From assembly GCF_023028345.1 (NCBI RefSeq), contig NZ_CP095487.1, positions 3,410,001-3,474,000 of the forward strand: a stretch of 64,000 nt of DNA, read 5' to 3'. Below are positions 8,551 to 16,571 of the stretch, piece after piece. Every line of letters starts with the position of its first letter. Within the stretch, counting starts at the first letter, position 1. Origin of the DNA: Halorientalis marina (GTDB lineage: Archaea; Halobacteriota; Halobacteria; Halobacteriales; Haloarculaceae). Below the pieces are notes generated by a model. The model did not search any database. It had not been told where the DNA came from and saw only the letters and a program-made list of their open reading frames with translations. A program made the position numbers and the translations under genes.

Positions 8551-8610
8551 AACCGCGCCGTCTCGCGGCGCGGTTCGCCGAGCGCGAACGCAGTGAGCGC
8601 TCGGTTTTTT
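8551..8610 (+). terminator. double hairpin plus T-tract after argF
   Basis: A perfect 10-bp stem aaccgcgccg/cggcgcggtt (8551-8575, 5-nt loop) is followed after 2 nt by an 8-bp stem ccgagcgc/gcgctcgg (8578-8604, 11-nt loop) and six Ts. It is well placed to end the arginine operon. The paired-palindrome layout resembles the clusters found inside coding genes in this window. Confidence 0.7.
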
Positions 8611-8661
8611 CGCCCACGTTTTTGGCCGAGTGGTGGCCCCAGGCCACCTGAGGCGAAAAAG

Positions 8662-8703
8662 GTGGCTCGGAAAGGACTGTTGGCGTGGCTGGACGGACAG
8701 TAG
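8662..8703 (+). pseudogene. relic copy of the argF 3' end
   Basis: The 16-mer ctgttggcgtggctgg at 8677-8692 is identical to 8519-8534 inside argF. Read in the matching frame, the stretch gives VARKGLLAWLDGQ followed by a stop, against HAQKGLLAWLAERE-stop in ArgF. No other part of argF is recognisable here. It looks like the scar of a local duplication or recombination, perhaps involving the T-rich hairpin region between the copies. Confidence 0.5.
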
Positions 8704-8809
8704 CGAGCGCGCTTCTTTCCGGATTTATCTACATGGACGCAAGATAGTTGTACGTTCGTCTACTGCCGGAACAAAAGGGTTATTGCACGTCGGATGTTAC
8801 CTCTTCACA

Positions 8810-8965
8810 ATGCCGACGCCATCAGACCCAGCGCCCCGTAACGACGCCGAGCGACTGTTCGAGTGTGTCGAGTGCGGAAAGCGGCTCTGTAGTGCCGAGA
8901 AGATCACTACCTGTCCGGGATGTGGGGCGATGATGCAGAATCTGAGTCGACCGCGGCCGGAGTGA
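8810..8965 (+). CDS. small zinc-ribbon protein (rubrerythrin-like/CPxCG family)
   Basis: 51 residues with two Cys pairs, FECVECGKRL (about 18-27) and TTCPGCGAMM (about 34-43), the usual treble-clef zinc arrangement of haloarchaeal microproteins. Function unknown; such proteins often act in regulation or protein-protein contacts. A TATA-like ggttatt at 8778-8784 lies 26 nt before the ATG, predicting a leaderless transcript. The longer frame starting at 8630 crosses this promoter and is not credible. Confidence 0.75.
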   Translation: MPTPSDPAPRNDAERLFECVECGKRLCSAEKITTCPGCGAMMQNLSRPRPE

Positions 8966-9005
8966 CGACAGGTCATCGACGGGTCGCAGTCCGGTGAGCG
9001 GGCGC

Positions 9006-9470
9006 TCAGTCGGCGGGGTAACGGATGGTGATGGCGGTCCCGCGGTCGTCGTTGACGACCAGGTCCACGTCACCGCCGACGCGGTCGAGGGCCATGCGGA
9101 CGGTCCAGAGCCCGAGGCCGGTGGCGTGAAGGAGCGGCGGCGATTCGCCGCGTCCTATCGGGACGAGTTCGGTGTCGGGAATCGGGGGGCCGTCGTCGGC
9201 GACGGTGAGTTCGACCCAGGGGCCCGACGCCGTGGAGACGGCGACGGCCACGCCCGGCGTCTCGTGGGTCGCGTGGTCGAAGGCGTTCTCACAGAGTTCC
9301 GAGAGGACGAGTTCGATCTCGGGCCGGATGGTCGCCTCGCCGGTTTCCGGGCGGAAGACGGTGATCGTCGCGTCGGGGTAGGTCTCCGCGAGCCGCCGCT
9401 CGAGTCCATCGAGGACGCCCGCGAGGTCGCCGCACCGAGAGCGAGGGAGCCGCCGCTCAAGAGCGAGCGG
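9006..9470 (-). pseudogene. histidine kinase remnant (ATPase domain only)
   Basis: The C-terminal HATPase_c domain is recognisable: N-box ELVLSELCENAFDHATHE, G1 box TVADDGPPIPDTE and G2 box ATGLGLWTVRM. Upstream there is only DLAGVLDGLERRLAETYPDA, the end of a typical haloarchaeal kinase linker. No His-box, PAS or receiver domain exists, because the divergent rtcA start (9509) follows almost at once. No ATG/GTG/TTG start is visible in frame near 9470. I read it as an N-terminally deleted gene. A stand-alone anti-sigma-like ATPase is the alternative. Confidence 0.65.
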
Positions 9471-9508
9471 ACACGGAGACTTTTGTCGACCGCCGGCGTA
9501 GGACGGCC

Positions 9509-10516
9509 GTGCTCGAACTGGACGGGAGCGACGCAGGCGGGGGATACCTCCGGTCGGCGCTGTCGCTCGCGGCGCTGTCGGGGCGGGCCGTGACCGTCGA
9601 GGGGGTCCGCGGGTCGCGCCCGGAGCCCGGGCTGAAACCACAGCACCTCGCGGCCGTGCAGGCGGTCGCAGCGGCCTGCGACGCGACCGTCGAGGGGGCC
9701 GAGCTGGGGAGCGAGACCGTCGTCTTCGAGCCGGAGCCGGTCGCTGGCGGGACCGTCGACGTGACCGTCGACACCGCCGGGAGCATCGGGCTCGTCTTCG
9801 ACGCCCTGCTCCCCCTCGCCACTCGGCTCGACGACCACCTGCGGGTGTCGGCGACCGGCGGGACCGACGTGCTGTGGGCGCCGCCGCTTTCGACCTACCG
9901 GGCCGTGAAACTCCCTTTGCTCCGGTCGCTCGGACTCCCGGCCGCGGTCGACGTGGACCGGCGCGGCTTCTATCCGGCCGGCGGGGGCGCGGCGACGCTC
10001 TCGCTCGCCCCGGCCGATCCGCCCCCGCTCGCCCTGACCGAGCGGGGCGACCGAACCGGCGTCCGCGTCCGATCGCTCGCCAGCGAGTCGCTCTCGGAGG
10101 CCGACGTGGCCGAACGGCAGGCCGAGGCCTGCGTCGCCGCCCTCGAAGCCGACGGCGCGACCGTGGCCGAGCGGACCGTCGGCTACGTCGAGACGGCGTC
10201 ACCGGGGTCGGTCTGTACCGTCCGGGCCGACTACGAGGAGTCCGTCGCGGGTTTCGACGCCCTCGGCGAGCAGGGGAAACCGGCCGAAGACGTGGGTCGG
10301 GAGGCCGCGAGCGACGCCCTCGCCGTCGGGAAACACGAGGCCGCGGTCGACGAACACCTGGCCGACCAACTGCTCGTCGTCCTCGCGGTCGCGGGCGGGG
10401 AACTGACCGTCCCGGCGGTCACCGACCACGTCCGGGCGGGCCTGGACCTGCTCGACGCCTTCGGCTACGCGGTCGACGTGGCCGAGGAGCGCGGGCGGAT
10501 CCGCCTGACGGCCTGA
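9509..10516 (+). CDS. rtcA: RNA 3'-terminal phosphate cyclase
   Basis: ATP-dependent conversion of RNA 3'-phosphate ends to 2',3'-cyclic phosphates. The 335 residues show DGSDAGGGYLRSALSLAALSG at the N-terminus, SRPEPGLKPQHLAAVQA, the TAGSIGLVFDALLPLA core, RRGFYPAGGG, and VDEHLADQLLVVLAVAGG, which holds the histidine that is adenylated in the family. The GTG start matches the family N-terminus. Its stop is directly adjacent to the stop of the convergent lipoprotein gene, with no spacer. Confidence 0.92.
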   Translation: MLELDGSDAGGGYLRSALSLAALSGRAVTVEGVRGSRPEPGLKPQHLAAVQAVAAACDATVEGAELGSETVVFEPEPVAGGTVDVTVDTAGSIGLVFDALLPLATRLDDHLRVSATGGTDVLWAPPLSTYRAVKLPLLRSLGLPAAVDVDRRGFYPAGGGAATLSLAPADPPPLALTERGDRTGVRVRSLASESLSEADVAERQAEACVAALEADGATVAERTVGYVETASPGSVCTVRADYEESVAGFDALGEQGKPAEDVGREAASDALAVGKHEAAVDEHLADQLLVVLAVAGGELTVPAVTDHVRAGLDLLDAFGYAVDVAEERGRIRLTA

Positions 10517-12700
10517 TCAGGCCGGCGGCTCGTCGCTGGCCCCGGGTCGGCCCCGGCCCTGGTAGAAGTCGCCGCCCCACTGGCTGATCCAGATGTCCTG
10601 ATTGGCCAGGTAGAGCGCCCACTCGGTGTCGAAGCGGTCGTCAGTGACCGACCACTCGTCGGCGTCGGCGTCGTACTCGACCTCGGCGTTGTAGACGGCC
10701 GCCTGCCCGAACTCGCCGCCGGCCATCGGCGGGAGCGGGGGCTGGGGGTCGTCGCCGTCGTCGACGGAACTCGGCCGCTGGGCGCGCTGGAGCGGCGCGT
10801 CGTTGAACGTCGCGTCGAACCACTGCGCGTACTTGTCCTTCACGCCGTCCATCCCGAGCACCGCGTCGGCGGCGTTGGTGCCGCCGGTGATGTCACCGGC
10901 GTCGCGGGCGGTGTAGGTGTGCGTGCTCGTCTCCGTCCCGGCCGCGAAGACGCCCGCCTCGTCGTTCCAGAGGTCCTCAACGAGGTAGCCCAGGACCGAC
11001 TCGGCCGTGTCGGTGCGGTCGACGCCGTCCAGCCCCTCCGTGACCCAGAGCAGTCCCTGGCCGGCGATGCCCTGCGTCGCGGCCTGGTTCGCGGCGCCGC
11101 CAGTGACGCGACCGCTGTCCTCGGTGTTCGCTTCGATGCTGTCCGCGAGGGCGTTGGCGTACTCGGTCGCGCGCGAGGCCATCTCCGAGTCGCCGGCCTG
11201 CGGGCCGTAGTACCCGACGGCAGCCAGCAGGAGGCCGGCCGTCCGGGTCGACTCCAGTTCCGCGGGCGGGAAAGCGTCCATCGTCGCTGCGGCCAGCCCG
11301 TCGGTCAACTGCTGGATGCGCCCGGCCGGGATCAGCGGCTCGGGGTTGACGTAGCCGAACCAGCCGTTCTGAGCGAGGCTGTTCAGGTCCGAGAGGAACC
11401 ACAGCATCGCCGCGTGGTGGTGCGGGCGGGTCGTCCGGTCCGGGTACCCGCCCTCCGGCGGCGTGTACGGCGAGTCGTCGGTGTAGGCCGAGGGTCCGGG
11501 ACGGAACGCAGAGACCAGTTCCAGGCTCTCGCCGTTCGTGAGCGCGCCGTTTTCCTCGGGACCGCCCTGGAGGAGCGCGGCGTTAACGCCGATCTGGGCC
11601 AGCGTCGAGAGCAACTGTGCGCGGAACTGTGGCCGGATCGCCGCCGGCAGGATTTCCGCGTGGCTCTGGAAGTTCTTCGCCCACGTGACGCCCTTGAGGT
11701 GCGTCCAGGCCAGCGAGGAGGGACTGACCACCTGCGAGGAGGCCTCGGGGTCCCAGCGCAGGGTCGACGCATCGGGGCGGCCGCCCTCCCCGCCGAAGTC
11801 CGGCTGCTGGGTGAACTGCGGGTCGCCCTCGGTGAACGGCGCCATGTTGAGCCAGGGGTTCCGGATCGGCGGCGCCTCGGCCTCGGCGTTCGCCAGCATG
11901 GCCGGGAGGCGTTGCTCGAAGGCCCCCTGCTGTTGCTCGTTGTGCGGGAACCGGACGCCGTTGCCGCTCATCGCGATGTTGGTACTCATGTTGAAAAGCG
12001 AGTACCAGTACGAGTCCCAGGTGGCCGCCTGCCAGCCGTACTCGGCGGCCCCCTCCCCGCCACCGCCGCCGACGCCGGCCAGCGAGAGGAGGTTCGAGAG
12101 GTTGGTCGCCGCCGTGCTACTGCCCACGTCGTCGGGCGTCGCCGTGCCGGGACCGCCCTGCGGGCTCCCGACGACGGCCAGTCCAACCATCCCCAGGGAC
12201 TCGTGTGGTGTACAGTAGTAGTTGTAGACGCCCTCGGTCTCGAAGGTGTGTTCGAAGGTCGCGCCGCCGCTCTGGACGCCGGAATCGAACGCGTCGGTCC
12301 CGCCCGGAACGCGGGCCGGCTTGCCGCCGTTGTCGGGGTGGTACGCCGTCGCCGAGTGGCTCCCCGTCTCGATCTCCCAGGTGACGGTCCCACCGGGTTC
12401 GAGCCACACGACGGCGGGTGTGAACACGTTTCGCCCGGCGCCCTGGTCCGAGTCGAGCGTCGTCGCCGTGACCGTCGCCGACGACTGGAGATCGTCCGGG
12501 CCGCCGAGCTGGTCCGCGCCCGGCGATCCGCCGGCGGTCCCGCCGTTACCGGGTGTCGCCGTGGCGGTGTCGGTCGCGGCCGCCGTCGTCGCCGCGTCCG
12601 TCGCGGTCCCGTTTCCACCACCCCCGCTGGAACAGCCAGCGAGGCTCCCGATGGCCGCAATACCGCTCAGTCGAAGAATCGTCCGTCGGTCGTAGTCCAT
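10517..12700 (-). CDS. exported cupredoxin lipoprotein with large unknown C-terminal region
   Basis: 727 residues. The N-terminus (RRTILRLSGIAAIGSLAGC) is a twin-arginine signal with a lipobox, so the protein should be lipid-anchored outside the membrane. A Thr/Ala-rich linker is followed by a halocyanin-type copper domain (about residues 55-170) with type-1 ligands in SHSATAYH and YYCTPHESLGM. The remaining roughly 530 residues, rich in Trp/Asn/Gln and mostly alpha-helical in appearance (for example TRPHHHAAMLWFLSDLNSL), match nothing I recognise. The start at 12700 is supported by a TATA box at 12725-12733. An electron-transfer or copper-dependent role is inferred. Confidence 0.8.
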   Translation of the reverse strand: MDYDRRTILRLSGIAAIGSLAGCSSGGGGNGTATDAATTAAATDTATATPGNGGTAGGSPGADQLGGPDDLQSSATVTATTLDSDQGAGRNVFTPAVVWLEPGGTVTWEIETGSHSATAYHPDNGGKPARVPGGTDAFDSGVQSGGATFEHTFETEGVYNYYCTPHESLGMVGLAVVGSPQGGPGTATPDDVGSSTAATNLSNLLSLAGVGGGGGEGAAEYGWQAATWDSYWYSLFNMSTNIAMSGNGVRFPHNEQQQGAFEQRLPAMLANAEAEAPPIRNPWLNMAPFTEGDPQFTQQPDFGGEGGRPDASTLRWDPEASSQVVSPSSLAWTHLKGVTWAKNFQSHAEILPAAIRPQFRAQLLSTLAQIGVNAALLQGGPEENGALTNGESLELVSAFRPGPSAYTDDSPYTPPEGGYPDRTTRPHHHAAMLWFLSDLNSLAQNGWFGYVNPEPLIPAGRIQQLTDGLAAATMDAFPPAELESTRTAGLLLAAVGYYGPQAGDSEMASRATEYANALADSIEANTEDSGRVTGGAANQAATQGIAGQGLLWVTEGLDGVDRTDTAESVLGYLVEDLWNDEAGVFAAGTETSTHTYTARDAGDITGGTNAADAVLGMDGVKDKYAQWFDATFNDAPLQRAQRPSSVDDGDDPQPPLPPMAGGEFGQAAVYNAEVEYDADADEWSVTDDRFDTEWALYLANQDIWISQWGGDFYQGRGRPGASDEPPA

Positions 12701-13015
12701 AGACACTCGGGGCTTCACCAGTGGATTAAATAGCGGTACCTCGTGGGTGTGACACGGGTACACGGGCCGGCAACTGTTAAGTAGCGGTCGGGATGGCCTA
12801 CATAACCCTACCTCGCTCCGGCGGTCGGACGGCACGAGCACACGAGCGCGGGTGGCCGGCGGACAGGGACGCCAACGCTCCCGACGCGGCCCGACGCAGA
12901 CACGGGCGCTCTTCGGTGACCGCAGCACGGACGCGAGCCGGGGTGTGGTCGCCGTGAGTGGGTTAATTCGGGGTAACGCCTCGTTTTAACCGCCTCGCGG
13001 ACGTACGTGGGAGCA
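12701..13015. promoter_or_regulatory. divergent promoter region (315 nt)
   Basis: It holds a minus-strand TATA (ctatttaat reading, 12725-12733) for the cupredoxin gene and a plus-strand TATA (ttttaa, 12984-12989) 27 nt before the regulator ATG. A further gttaagtag element lies near 12776. The regulator therefore faces the gene it might control. No gene is visible in between. Confidence 0.6.
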
Positions 13016-13411
13016 ATGGTAGAGGCCGACCCCAGACCCGACCGGTTCCGCGACCTGATGCTCGACAACGAACCCGGCTTCGAGGACGTCATGTCGTGTG
13101 TCTTCGGGATCAAGGACCACGAAGTGCGGACGTACCTCGAACTGCTCGACAGGCCGGGGAGTACGGTGGCCGAACTCGCGGAGTCGCTGGACCGCGACCG
13201 GAGCAACGTGAACCGCTCGCTGTCGACGCTCCGGGAGAAGGGGCTCGCGACCCGCGAGCGGCGCCTGCTGGACGGCGGCGGCCACGTCTACCAGTACTCG
13301 CCGATCCCCCTCGACGAGGCTCGCGACCTGATGCACGAGACCCTCGACGAGTGGACGGTCTACGTCCACGACCGGATCGACGAGTTCGGGGTCGAATCAC
13401 TGTCGCTCTGA
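13016..13411 (+). CDS. winged-HTH transcriptional regulator (TrmB-like)
   Basis: 131 residues. A central helix-turn-helix reads VRTYLELLDRPGSTVAELAESLDRDRSNVNRSLSTLREKGL (split: recognition helix RSNVNRSLSTL), followed by a wing (ERRLLDGGGHVYQYS) and a C-terminal helix. Fold and length resemble the DNA-binding part of TrmB/ArsR-type regulators without an effector domain. It is divergent from the cupredoxin lipoprotein and upstream of two more exported redox proteins, which makes them candidate targets. The ATG at 13016 is preferred over GTG 13007 because of TATA spacing. Confidence 0.8.
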   Translation: MVEADPRPDRFRDLMLDNEPGFEDVMSCVFGIKDHEVRTYLELLDRPGSTVAELAESLDRDRSNVNRSLSTLREKGLATRERRLLDGGGHVYQYSPIPLDEARDLMHETLDEWTVYVHDRIDEFGVESLSL

Positions 13412-13484
13412 GCCGCCGAACCACTCGAAACCTCGGGCGGCGGGTTTCGGAAGGCCCTAAAGTACTGCTCCCCTCCTGTAGGTG

Positions 13485-14057
13485 ATGTCAGACGACTCGA
13501 ACACACGGCGACGGTTCCTGCAGGCGACTGGTGCGGCAGCGACTCTGGCCATCGCCGGGTGTAGTGGCGGTGGCGGCGGGGATACGACGACCGAGAGCGG
13601 CGGCGGCGAGACCACCGAGAGCGGTGGGGGAGAAACGACCGAGGGCGGGTCGATGACCACCGAAGGCGGGTCGATGACCACCGAGAGCGGGAGCATGGAG
13701 GTTCCCCAGGAGGTCAGCGACTACCTCTCCGACACGAGCAACTTCGACGGCTCCATCGAGGATATGACCGGGAGCGGGAGCGTCACCGTCGACGTCGGCG
13801 CCGAGGGCAACAACGGCAACTACGCGTACTCGGCGCCGGCCATCGCCGTCGACTCGGGGACGACCGTCACCTGGAGCTGGACCGGCCAGGGACAGACACA
13901 CAACGTCGTCGCCGAGGGCGGCGACTTCGACTCCGGCGACCCCGTCGCCGAGGAAGGGACCGAATTTCAGCACACCTTCGAGGAGGCGGGCGTCTACCGC
14001 TACTACTGTACCCCCCACAAGGCGCTCGGCATGAAGGGCGCCGTCATCGTCGCCTAG
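13485..14057 (+). CDS. halocyanin-type copper lipoprotein
   Basis: 190 residues. Tat signal RRRFLQATGAAATLAIAGC with lipobox, then a Ser/Glu/Gly/Thr repeat linker (EGGSMTT repeated), then a blue-copper domain from about residue 80. Copper ligands are the His in GQTHNVV and the YYCTPHKALGM motif. A peripheral membrane electron carrier is expected. It is smaller than, but homologous to, the copper domain of the 727-residue lipoprotein upstream. Confidence 0.92.
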   Translation: MSDDSNTRRRFLQATGAAATLAIAGCSGGGGGDTTTESGGGETTESGGGETTEGGSMTTEGGSMTTESGSMEVPQEVSDYLSDTSNFDGSIEDMTGSGSVTVDVGAEGNNGNYAYSAPAIAVDSGTTVTWSWTGQGQTHNVVAEGGDFDSGDPVAEEGTEFQHTFEEAGVYRYYCTPHKALGMKGAVIVA

Positions 14058-14245
14058 AGTACTCGCGACACCACTGTTTCGGCCGCGACGGCAGCTATCA
14101 GTGTTTTACCAACACAATACTCTTCGGTGAGCGCGGAGCCACCCGATCGGCGAACGGGCGTCCGATTTCGGTTTAGGTCCGCCAAAAAGCGAGCGAGGGC
14201 GCTCCGGTGCTGGCACACTGTTCCCAGAAAGTGAAAAGACGACGC

Positions 14246-14254
14246 CATTATATT
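14246..14254 (+). promoter_or_regulatory. TATA box of the HiPIP-like gene
   Basis: cattatatt lies 29 nt before the ATG at 14283, in an otherwise GC-rich 225-nt gap. The spacing implies a leaderless transcript and helps choose 14283 over the upstream GTG/ATG options. Confidence 0.55.
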
Positions 14255-14282
14255 GTGCCCCCCACACATATTCGCGTACGTC

Positions 14283-14735
14283 ATGTCCGACGATAGTACG
14301 AACTCGCGGCGACGGTTCTTACACCTCGCTGGCGTGACGGCGCTGACGGCCGGGCTCGCCGGCTGTGGTGGTGGTGGCGGCGGAGACGGGGAGACGACCG
14401 CCGATGGCGGCGGGGAGACGACCGCAGGTGGTGGTGATACGCCCACCAGTGGCGGTGGCGAGACGACGACGAGTGGTGGGAGTAGCGACGCCGAGGTGCC
14501 CGAGGCCTACCGGACGGCAACGGCCCAGAACGGCCAGCAACGGGACCCGGACAATCTCGTCGCGCCGTCGGCGCTCAACTATCAGGAAGAGCCGAACAAC
14601 GGCAACCAGTGTTCGGGCTGTCAGTTCTACATCCCCGACCAGAACGGCGACGGGATGGGTGCCTGTACGCTGATCACCGGAATGGTCGACCCGCAGGGCT
14701 GGTGTAACAGCTACGCGGCCTACGAAGGGAGCTAG
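14283..14735 (+). CDS. exported high-potential iron-sulfur protein
   Basis: 150 residues: Tat signal with lipobox (RRRFLHLAGVTALTAGLAGC), a Gly/Thr-rich linker, then a small C-terminal domain. Its four cysteines are spaced as in HiPIPs (QCSGCQFYI, GACTLITG, GWCNSYAAYE), expected to hold one 4Fe-4S cluster. It is a soluble-type electron carrier tethered at the membrane surface. With the halocyanin next to it, it suggests a shared respiratory function. Confidence 0.88.
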   Translation: MSDDSTNSRRRFLHLAGVTALTAGLAGCGGGGGGDGETTADGGGETTAGGGDTPTSGGGETTTSGGSSDAEVPEAYRTATAQNGQQRDPDNLVAPSALNYQEEPNNGNQCSGCQFYIPDQNGDGMGACTLITGMVDPQGWCNSYAAYEGS

Positions 14736-14790
14736 CGGGACCGAGCGGAAACCAGCCCACTTTTGCGGACGGGCGCCGTCCCGTCGGTCA

Positions 14791-16104
14791 ATGGCAGACC
14801 TCGACCTGGAACTCGCGGGCCCCGAGACGGTCCCCGACGTCGCCGACGACGGCACCTGGCTGACCTGTATCGAGTGCGGGGAGCAGTTCGCGCCGTTCGA
14901 CGACGTGATCTACACCTGCGCCGAGTGTGACGGCCTGCTCGAAGCCCGCTACGCCGACCGCCCCACCTTCGAGGACTTCGAGGGACGCGGCGTCTGGCGA
15001 TACAGCGCCGCCCTCCCCTTCGAGGAGGGTGTCACCCTCCCCGAGGGCGACACGCCACTGCACGAGGTACCGCGGCTGGAGGAGGAAGTCGGCGTCCGCA
15101 ACCTCCGCATCAAACACGAGGGGATGAACCCCACCGGTTCGTTCAAGGACCGCGGCATGACCGTCGGCGTCCGCGTCGCCCAGGAGGTCGACGTGGACCG
15201 CCTCGCCTGTGCCTCGACGGGCAACACCAGCGCCGCGCTCTCCGCGTACGGCTCCCGGGCCGGGCTGGAGACGCTCGTGCTCCTCCCCGAGGGGAAAGTC
15301 GCCGCCGGCAAGATCGCCCAGGCCGCGCTCCACGGCGCGCGCATCCTCGAGGTCGACGGCAACTTCGATTCCTGTCTCGACATCGTCCAGGACCTCGCCG
15401 ACCGGGACGAGGCGTACCTGCTGAACTCGCTCAACCCGTTCCGCCTGGAGGGCCAGAAGACCATCGGCTTCGAGATACTCGAACGCTTCTACGAGGACGA
15501 GGGCCGCTACCCCGACCGTATCGTCCTGCCCGTCGGGAACGCCGGCAACACCGCGGCGCTGTACAAGGCCTTCCGCGAACTCGTCCAGTCGGGCGCGCTC
15601 GCGCCCGGCGACGTGCCCAAGCTCACCGGCGTCCAGGCTGAGGGAGCCGCCCCGATGGTCGAGGCCATCGAGGAGGGCCGCGAGGACACCCGCCGCTGGG
15701 AGGACGTCGAGACCATCGCGACCGCCATCCGCATCGGCAACCCCGTCAACGCGCCCAAGGCACTGCCGGGCATCCGCAACACGGGCGGCACCGCCGTCGC
15801 CGTCTCCGACGAGGAGATCACCGAGGCACAGCGGGCCATCGCCGGCGAGGGCATCGGCGTCGAACCCGCTTCGGCGGCCTCCGTCGCCGGTCTCCGAAAG
15901 CTCCGCGAGCGGGGCGAGATCGGCGCCGGCGAGGACGTGGTCTGTCTCACCACCGGCCACCTGCTCAAGGACCCCGACGCCGCGGCCGAAGCCGGGAGCG
16001 ACCCGGAGCCGGTCCCCAACGACACGGACAAGGTCCTCGCACACCTCCAGGGTCGGGACGTGGGCAGCGGCCTCCTCGGGAAGCTCGTCGGCCTGCTCCG
16101 CTGA
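14791..16104 (+). CDS. thrC: threonine synthase
   Basis: PLP enzyme converting O-phosphohomoserine to threonine. The 437 residues begin with a zinc ribbon (CIECGEQF and CAECDGLLE), then the PLP motif NPTGSFKDRGMTVG with the Schiff-base Lys119, the STGNTSAALSAYGSRAG substrate loop and LPVGNAGNTAALYKAF. An acidic tail ends the protein. Complete, and in a single-gene context. Confidence 0.93.
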   Translation: MADLDLELAGPETVPDVADDGTWLTCIECGEQFAPFDDVIYTCAECDGLLEARYADRPTFEDFEGRGVWRYSAALPFEEGVTLPEGDTPLHEVPRLEEEVGVRNLRIKHEGMNPTGSFKDRGMTVGVRVAQEVDVDRLACASTGNTSAALSAYGSRAGLETLVLLPEGKVAAGKIAQAALHGARILEVDGNFDSCLDIVQDLADRDEAYLLNSLNPFRLEGQKTIGFEILERFYEDEGRYPDRIVLPVGNAGNTAALYKAFRELVQSGALAPGDVPKLTGVQAEGAAPMVEAIEEGREDTRRWEDVETIATAIRIGNPVNAPKALPGIRNTGGTAVAVSDEEITEAQRAIAGEGIGVEPASAASVAGLRKLRERGEIGAGEDVVCLTTGHLLKDPDAAAEAGSDPEPVPNDTDKVLAHLQGRDVGSGLLGKLVGLLR

Positions 16105-16199
16105 CCAAAAACCGCCGGACACCGACGGTGTCGTCCGCCCGTGCGACTGGCGTCTGACTGGGCTTTTTGTCACTGGCACACACACGTTTTCCTCCCGAG

Positions 16200-16571
16200 A
16201 TGGCACCCGAACCCACCCAGGCGGAGCTCCAGGGGACGACGGCTCGCGAGCGGGGGGAGGCGACGGTCGTCGTGAGCGACCGCCACCCGCCGGTCGCGGC
16301 GACGTTCGGCGCACGCGACTGGTCACAGGCCGTCCGCACCGAGCGGGCCCTCCTCCAGGCACGGATCGACGCCCTCGAACGAACGGTCGAACACAAGGAC
16401 AGACGGTTACAGGAGGTCGTCGACCGCTACGAGCAGGTGCTCGACGAGCGGGAGCGGCGGCGGCAGGCGGCGACCGACCGGCCGGTCGGCGGCGTCGAAA
16501 TCGAGTTCGAATCGGAGACGAAGGCGAGCCGGTTCGCGCGTCTCAAGCGGTGGCTGTCCGACCGCTGGTAG
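16200..16571 (+). CDS. hypothetical coiled-coil protein
   Basis: 123 residues. The first 45 or so are unstructured. A charged heptad-rich stretch follows (RTERALLQARIDALERTVE, then KDRRLQEVVDRYEQVLDERE, about residues 50-90), predicting a parallel coiled coil, and a basic Trp-containing tail. It has no recognised family. Its stop directly abuts that of convergent serA. A TTG start at 16167 would add residues but has no support. Confidence 0.6.
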   Translation: MAPEPTQAELQGTTARERGEATVVVSDRHPPVAATFGARDWSQAVRTERALLQARIDALERTVEHKDRRLQEVVDRYEQVLDERERRRQAATDRPVGGVEIEFESETKASRFARLKRWLSDRW

